Made by a program: the position numbers and the translations under genes. The notes under the pieces are model-generated. The model worked only from the letters and a program-made list of their open reading frames with translations. It made no database searches and was not told where the DNA came from. From Thermodesulfobacteriota bacterium (lineage in GTDB: Bacteria; Desulfobacterota; DSM-4660; Desulfatiglandales; Desulfatiglandaceae), in NCBI GenBank assembly GCA_028278625.1, contig JANQDY010000146.1, positions 1-37,638 of the forward strand: DNA of 37,638 nucleotides, in the 5' to 3' direction. Below are positions 33,717 through 37,638 of the stretch, piece after piece. Numbering within the stretch: position 1 is the stretch's first letter; each line of letters begins with the position of its first letter.

Positions 33717-34886
33717 TTACCATCCCATAAGGCCGCAGCACCGAGCACAAATGGGAAAGGTCCCGCCTTCTTCAAGGAGCGCCTTTCGAAAGGCCACATA
33801 CCGTTCTCCGTTCCAGATCTCTTTTAATGGTGCGCCGAGGATATTCCCTGTAATGAAATCAGGATAGTCCCGGCAGGTTGCAATGTCGCCGTCAGGCATG
33901 ATTTCCACGGTTGTCCATGGGGAAATGCAGGGTCCGTACCCCATAAAATCCGCGGGATTCCGGTAGTAGCGTTCCAGCTGATCCTCCCTGAGATCGGGGA
34001 TGAAGAGGATGGGGAAGGGATGATGGGCCGCGCGAATGCGTGTTAAGCTGTTTTTCAGCGCGATAGTGTCCACATGGTGGTTAAAGAGATAACCGCGCCA
34101 CGCCTTGGGCGTAATGCCGAATTTCCTTTGAAAAACCTTCGTATGAGCCCTTCCCACGGTATCGTTCGTAAACCAGCTGTAGTAAATCACCGCACAGTCC
34201 GCCCCCAGTTCGCCGGCCACTTGAACGATCTCATCCAGCCTGTCCGCGTTCCAGGTGCTCACGGTGATAAGGGGCATGAGCCACGGAGCCGTTTTACCGG
34301 TCTTCGCCCTGATGTCTCTTACGGCATTGACCCCTGACATCATTTTCCTGAAAGTTCCCTTTCGCCCGCGGATCTCATCGTGAACCGCTTCAGGACCATC
34401 CAGAGAAAACATGAGGGCATCCCACCCCTGGTGCACCACGGCGTCAGCGTTTTCTTCCAAGAAAAACCCGTTGGTCACCACGGCCAGCATGGACCGGTTC
34501 CCTTTGATTCTGTTGGTGAGCGTCAGTAAATCCGGATAGAGAAATGGTTCACCTCCCCAGATATAGTAAAAGGGACGATCTCTCGTCAGATCGTCGGTGA
34601 GGTCCATATATTTTTCCACGGGGACCAGTTTCCCGAGCTCCGAGCTGGGCCGATCGAAGTTGTATCCGGTTTCACCCCACTGTGCACAGGTACGGCAACG
34701 AAGATTGCAGGCGTTGGTTATTTTGATGCTCACCAACTGTATGGGAATGTGCGAAAGGCCGTCGCCGCGCCGGCATTCCCGGGGCGCCAGAAAGTGTTTT
34801 GCGAAAACCCCTCTGAGAATCCTCGGCAGAAGCCGCGGGGTCCGCCAGAGGGGCAGCAAAAAAGAGAGGGGTTCTCTGGAATGCAT
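33717..34886 (-). CDS. Radical SAM/SPASM protein
   Basis: 389 residues (ATG 34886; the GTG directly before it is possible). The radical SAM cluster is CNLRCRTC (near residue 60) with YIWGGEPFLYPDL and FSLDGPEAVHD. The C-terminal SPASM-like region has GPCISPWTTVEIMPDGD, TCRDYPDFITGN and ICARCCGLMGW, giving the auxiliary cluster cysteines. Such enzymes usually modify peptides or proteins, but in cell-envelope clusters they may act on sugars or lipids. Here it lies between a sulfotransferase and a lipid-type glycosyltransferase, so a cell-envelope substrate is likelier. Substrate unknown. AGGGAG precedes the start. Confidence 0.87.
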   Translation of the reverse strand: MHSREPLSFLLPLWRTPRLLPRILRGVFAKHFLAPRECRRGDGLSHIPIQLVSIKITNACNLRCRTCAQWGETGYNFDRPSSELGKLVPVEKYMDLTDDLTRDRPFYYIWGGEPFLYPDLLTLTNRIKGNRSMLAVVTNGFFLEENADAVVHQGWDALMFSLDGPEAVHDEIRGRKGTFRKMMSGVNAVRDIRAKTGKTAPWLMPLITVSTWNADRLDEIVQVAGELGADCAVIYYSWFTNDTVGRAHTKVFQRKFGITPKAWRGYLFNHHVDTIALKNSLTRIRAAHHPFPILFIPDLREDQLERYYRNPADFMGYGPCISPWTTVEIMPDGDIATCRDYPDFITGNILGAPLKEIWNGERYVAFRKALLEEGGTFPICARCCGLMGW

Positions 34887-34907
34887 CACGACGCTCCCTT
34901 GATTGTT

Positions 34908-35819
34908 TCAATCAAGCCATATTCCGAGATCCGTTCCCAGCAGTTCCGCCAGTTTCCGGATATCCGGGGTATATCGCTTTTTGAGATGAAGACGTGTTTC
35001 AGATTTCATGTAAATGGGTCGAATATTTCTGTCGCGAAGCGGCTCTATCCGGCGCATCAGAAGATCCACATCAAACCCCTTCAACGCCAGGAATTTGTAG
35101 GCACTCCCCTTTAGGCCGGTGGGATTGAAAGGGCGCTGAAACCATTTTCTCACGGGTTTGCCGGAGGCATTGACGGTGGACCGTCTTTTCGGTTCAAAAG
35201 ACCTGTCCACGTCCAGGAAATCGCAGATCTGTTTCAGCAGTTCAAATGACCCTTTTTTGAATCGCTCAAGAATAAAGACTTTTACATGGGTAAAGTGCGC
35301 CATGTAGGCTTTCACCGGTTCATAATAGAAACCAAGGTCCTGATAGCGCCAAAGGTATTCATATCCCTTTTGTCGTCTGTGTGGCTCAAGTCTCAAACCT
35401 TCTTCAAAGGTATGTGTCTCCCTGCCGTCCCGCAACAGATTCTTATAAGCCGAAAAAGCACGTTCCACGGGGTTTCGAAGCACAATAATGATTCTTACAT
35501 CACCCAGCAGTTCCTTGATGAGGGGTATCACCCGATCCGGAAAATAAAGGTTGTCCACACTGGCTTCGCCAACGGCTTTTTCGCCATTCGCCCGCTGAAA
35601 GAGCCGTTTGTAGACATCCCATGTCTTGACCGTGAAGTTCTCGACGAATTCATCTCCCGGGCCGCGCAGCGGAAACGGAAGAATCTGGGCCGTAAAGTAC
35701 TTGGGCTCCTTGATGGGGCTCATATAGATGTCCGGGTGCTGTGCCATGTGGCCCGCGATGGCCGTTGAACCGCATTTTGGCGCCCCTACCAGCAGGAAAT
35801 TTGGCAGCTTTGCGGTCAT
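34908..35819 (-). CDS. PAPS-dependent sulfotransferase
   Basis: The 303 residues carry both PAPS motifs of the sulfotransferase family: 5'-phosphosulfate loop VGAPKCGSTAI (near residue 11) and 3'-phosphate motif IIIVLRNPVERAFSAY (near residue 110). The family transfers sulfuryl groups from PAPS to hydroxyls of sugars, lipids or proteins. It lies in an operon with a GT21-like enzyme, so a sulfated glycolipid or polysaccharide is the likely product (inference). Its start overlaps the stop of the small membrane protein gene (ATGA), giving translational coupling. Confidence 0.9.
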   Translation of the reverse strand: MTAKLPNFLLVGAPKCGSTAIAGHMAQHPDIYMSPIKEPKYFTAQILPFPLRGPGDEFVENFTVKTWDVYKRLFQRANGEKAVGEASVDNLYFPDRVIPLIKELLGDVRIIIVLRNPVERAFSAYKNLLRDGRETHTFEEGLRLEPHRRQKGYEYLWRYQDLGFYYEPVKAYMAHFTHVKVFILERFKKGSFELLKQICDFLDVDRSFEPKRRSTVNASGKPVRKWFQRPFNPTGLKGSAYKFLALKGFDVDLLMRRIEPLRDRNIRPIYMKSETRLHLKKRYTPDIRKLAELLGTDLGIWLD

Positions 35820-36124
35820 GGTTTTTGGTCTTCGTCGGAGGATGTTCCGTTGTCTTCAATGTTCATGCGATCCAAAATGCTTTCCATTTTCATTTTTTGA
35901 GCAATCCCGGGAAACCGCGAAGCCAGATTCATCAATGTTTGCCGGAACCGCGGCGATGCGGAATGGAGCAGCAGAAAACCGGCCGTCAGCATGAAAATCC
36001 CCACGGGAATGGGAGTGATAAACAGAAAAAACCCCGGAACAACCAGCAGCCAGCCCAAAACGATACGAACGCTTCCGGAGAAAAAAGGACCCTTCCCTTT
36101 AGGCTTCTCGGTCTTTTTGTTCAA
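35816..36124 (-). CDS. PGPGW-like small membrane protein
   Basis: 102 residues: a basic N-terminus (KKTEKPKGKG), two membrane segments (~18-55: IVLGWLLVVPGFFLFITP, then GIFMLTAGFLLL) and a charged acidic tail. The pattern W-LVVPG-F-TPIPVGIFML-GFLLL-S-R-R resembles the PGPGW/YbaN-like membrane protein family of unknown role. The frame starts at TTG 36124 without a good ribosome site, but no other in-frame start lies between it and the upstream stop. It is the first gene of the four-gene operon, with the sulfotransferase overlapping its stop. Confidence 0.7.
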   Translation of the reverse strand: MNKKTEKPKGKGPFFSGSVRIVLGWLLVVPGFFLFITPIPVGIFMLTAGFLLLHSASPRFRQTLMNLASRFPGIAQKMKMESILDRMNIEDNGTSSDEDQKP

Positions 36125-36172
36125 ATCCTCGACCCGATTTCAGATCCGTCTGGAAAAATGCCATGGAACCAG

Positions 36173-36216
36173 GGGCTGATTAATGAAATATGAAGAATCG
36201 ATTAGATTTCTGTTCA
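36173..36216 (-). promoter_or_regulatory. Degenerate Pho-box-like repeats upstream of the lipid-type operon
   Basis: Minus-strand unit starts TGAAC, CTAAT, TTCAT and TTAAT recur at 11 bp (36206-36216, 36195-36205, 36184-36194, 36173-36183), ending about 50 bp before TTG 36124. Only two units fit the (C/T)TAA(C/T) core, so this is a weak candidate. Confidence 0.35.
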
Positions 36217-36251
36217 AGCTGGCGAGAAGGCGTTGATCGTACTGATTCTGA

Positions 36252-36280
36252 TTGGTGTAGCGCCTGAAGAATGCTATGAT
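36252..36280 (+). promoter_or_regulatory. Putative sigma-70 promoter of the YgeY-type gene
   Basis: TTGGTG (36252-36257) and TATGAT (36275-36280) are 17 bp apart, about 95 bp before ATG 36377. It is divergent from the four-gene operon. Confidence 0.45.
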
Positions 36281-36376
36281 TCGATTGCAGGGCGGGGCCT
36301 TGACGGTCTTTTCTTAAGACACCTTCCAAAAGACCCCGCAAACCGGATTTCGCAGGCACTTTTTAAAGGATGAACA

Positions 36377-37558
36377 ATGCAACATCAACTGACCCCGAAT
36401 ATCAAAAATGACCTCGTTTCATTGGCCCAAAGACTGGTCAGAATAAAGAGTTATTCCGGACAGGAAGAGCAGGCCATAAGATGCGTCCAAGGGCAAATGA
36501 AAGCCCTCGGATATGATGATGTAACCATTGATGCCATGGGAAATATCGTGGGGAGAATCGGCATTGGTGAACGATCCATTCTCTTTGATGCCCATGTGGA
36601 TACCGTTGAAGTACGGGATGCCGAAGAATGGAAGATCCCCCCCTTCAGCGGGGATATTATCGATGGATATCTTCACGGCAGAGGTGCCGTGGACATGAAA
36701 TCAGGCGCGGCAGCGGCCATTTACGCTGGTATTGTTGCCAAAAAATCCGGGTATTTATCCGGCAAGTCGGTCTATGTTTCGTGCACAGTGTCTGAGGAAG
36801 ACTGTGACGGAGAAAACCTGAAGCATCTTTTCACGGAATTTGATCTGAAACCGGACTATGTGGTGATCTGCGAACCGTCCAACAACAGAATTGCCTTGGG
36901 CCATAAAGGAAAAGCCCAAATATCCATCAAGACCTACGGGGTTTCCGCGCACGGTTCAGCGCCGGAAAAGGGTAAGAACGCTATCTATGAAATGGCGGAT
37001 ATTATCCGGCGGGTTGAAGAAACACATCATGAGATCCCGGAGAAGAACGGACTCAAAGGAACCTTGATTATATCGAGGATTTCCAGCATGAGCGCCTCCT
37101 TGAATGCCGTTCCCACCGAGTGTGAAATCTATCTGGACAGGCGTCTGGTGCCCCGGGAAACAAAAGAGACCGTCCGTCGTGAAATGGCGGAAATCATCAA
37201 GGGCAAGGATGCCGCATGGAAAGTGGGAACACTCCGGAAAAAAAGCTGGACGGGATTGGGGATTCAATATGAGCCCTTTCATCCGGCGTGGAGAATAGAC
37301 CCCGCCCATGAACTCTCACGGGCATGTATATCCGCCTATGGGGAGAGTTTCGGGAGAACGCCCGTGGAATTTGAATTTTGGGATTTCAGCACCAATGCCG
37401 TAACCCCTGTCAGCATGGGAATTCCGACCATCGGTTTTGGCCCGGGAGACCATAAACTGGCCCATATGCGCAATGAACGCTGCAGCGTCACGGAGATCGT
37501 TGATGCCTTAAGCTTCTATACGAATCTCATCCACAAATTATCTGGAATTCCGATATAA
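36377..37558 (+). CDS. ygeY: YgeY-type M20 metallohydrolase (selenium-metabolism-linked family)
   Basis: The 393-residue protein is an M20 zinc hydrolase: DAHVDTV (metal His/Asp, ~residue 73), GRGAVDMKSG (~100), SEEDCDGE (catalytic Glu pair, ~137), CEPSNNRIALGHKG, VSAHGSAPEKGKNA, and a C-terminal GFGPGDHKLAHMRNE with the last metal His. The EEDCDG and CEPS-x-N motifs are those of the YgeY family, named for frequent linkage to selenium-dependent purine/xanthine or amino-acid metabolism. No selenium gene is seen here. AAGGA lies upstream of ATG 36377. Substrate unknown. Confidence 0.87.
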   Translation: MQHQLTPNIKNDLVSLAQRLVRIKSYSGQEEQAIRCVQGQMKALGYDDVTIDAMGNIVGRIGIGERSILFDAHVDTVEVRDAEEWKIPPFSGDIIDGYLHGRGAVDMKSGAAAAIYAGIVAKKSGYLSGKSVYVSCTVSEEDCDGENLKHLFTEFDLKPDYVVICEPSNNRIALGHKGKAQISIKTYGVSAHGSAPEKGKNAIYEMADIIRRVEETHHEIPEKNGLKGTLIISRISSMSASLNAVPTECEIYLDRRLVPRETKETVRREMAEIIKGKDAAWKVGTLRKKSWTGLGIQYEPFHPAWRIDPAHELSRACISAYGESFGRTPVEFEFWDFSTNAVTPVSMGIPTIGFGPGDHKLAHMRNERCSVTEIVDALSFYTNLIHKLSGIPI

Positions 37559-37567
37559 GGATCAAAA

Positions 37568-37610
37568 AAAATTGGAAATTTTTCAAAAAAGCCGCCAATT
37601 TTGATTTTTC
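37568..37610 (+). terminator. Putative Rho-independent terminator after ygeY
   Basis: AAAATTGG (37568-37575) pairs with CCAATTTT (37595-37602), followed by GATTTTTC. The stem is A/T-rich, so only moderately stable. It lies 10 bp after the stop. Confidence 0.5.
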
Positions 37611-37638
37611 ATAAACTTTTCAGCATGTTGCCTGGGGC

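Noticed and set aside
1..37638. CRISPR arrays, tRNA/rRNA genes, insertion sequences, attachment sites
   Set aside because: Looked for regular direct repeats with spacers, cloverleaf patterns, transposase motifs and terminal inverted repeats; none seen.

Overview
The window looks like a chromosomal segment of a Desulfobacterota (former deltaproteobacterial, Desulfobacteraceae-like) bacterium. The reasons are the spirochaete/planctomycete/delta type of elongation factor G, the density of hybrid histidine kinases, a PocR-sensor regulator, a canonical sigma-54 promoter next to an NtrC-type activator, and a YgeY-type hydrolase. This is inferred from protein character only. I see no rRNA, tRNA, CRISPR array, insertion sequence or phage gene.

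Layout. 1-1185: 5' part of a secreted protein with ~125-residue DUF7933/DUF11-like repeats, running off the left edge. 1296-2705: PocR-PAS-LuxR regulator. 2829-3320: two small proteins behind a consensus sigma-54 promoter. 3525-9134: three-gene signalling operon (REC-kinase, NtrC-type sigma-54 activator, 7TMR-DISM hybrid kinase). 9386-12377: EF-G translationally coupled to a RecA/KaiC-like ATPase, then a 48-codon gene. 12374-17061: dtd, a B12-binding radical SAM protein, a small helical protein, pyrR, a Desulfobacterota-type conserved protein and yjbQ.

17058-32131 is a phosphate island: phoU-pstB-pstA-pstC-pstS (minus strand), an orphan PhoR-like ATPase fragment (plus), phoB, a porin, a 78-aa protein, a large hybrid kinase translationally coupled to a second PstS-type protein, a 63-aa protein coupled to a YibE/F membrane protein, and alkaline phosphatase. 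32496-36124 is a four-gene operon (small membrane protein, sulfotransferase, SPASM radical SAM protein, GT21-like glycosyltransferase). 36377-37558 is a YgeY-type M20 hydrolase.

The main discovery is a repeated operator. Blocks of four exactly 11-bp-spaced direct repeats with core (C/T)TAA(C/T), resembling PhoB/PhoP boxes, lie upstream of pstS, the orphan ATPase, the porin and the 78-aa gene. Weaker versions lie upstream of phoA and the glycosyltransferase/sulfotransferase operon, always in the orientation of the gene served. No full-length PhoR is present. A PstS-like receptor coupled to a hybrid kinase, and a stand-alone PhoR-type ATPase under its own Pho box, suggest an unusual phosphate-sensing arrangement, possibly linked to synthesis of phosphorus-free sulfated or glycosylated lipids. 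These functional links are inference from layout and motifs.
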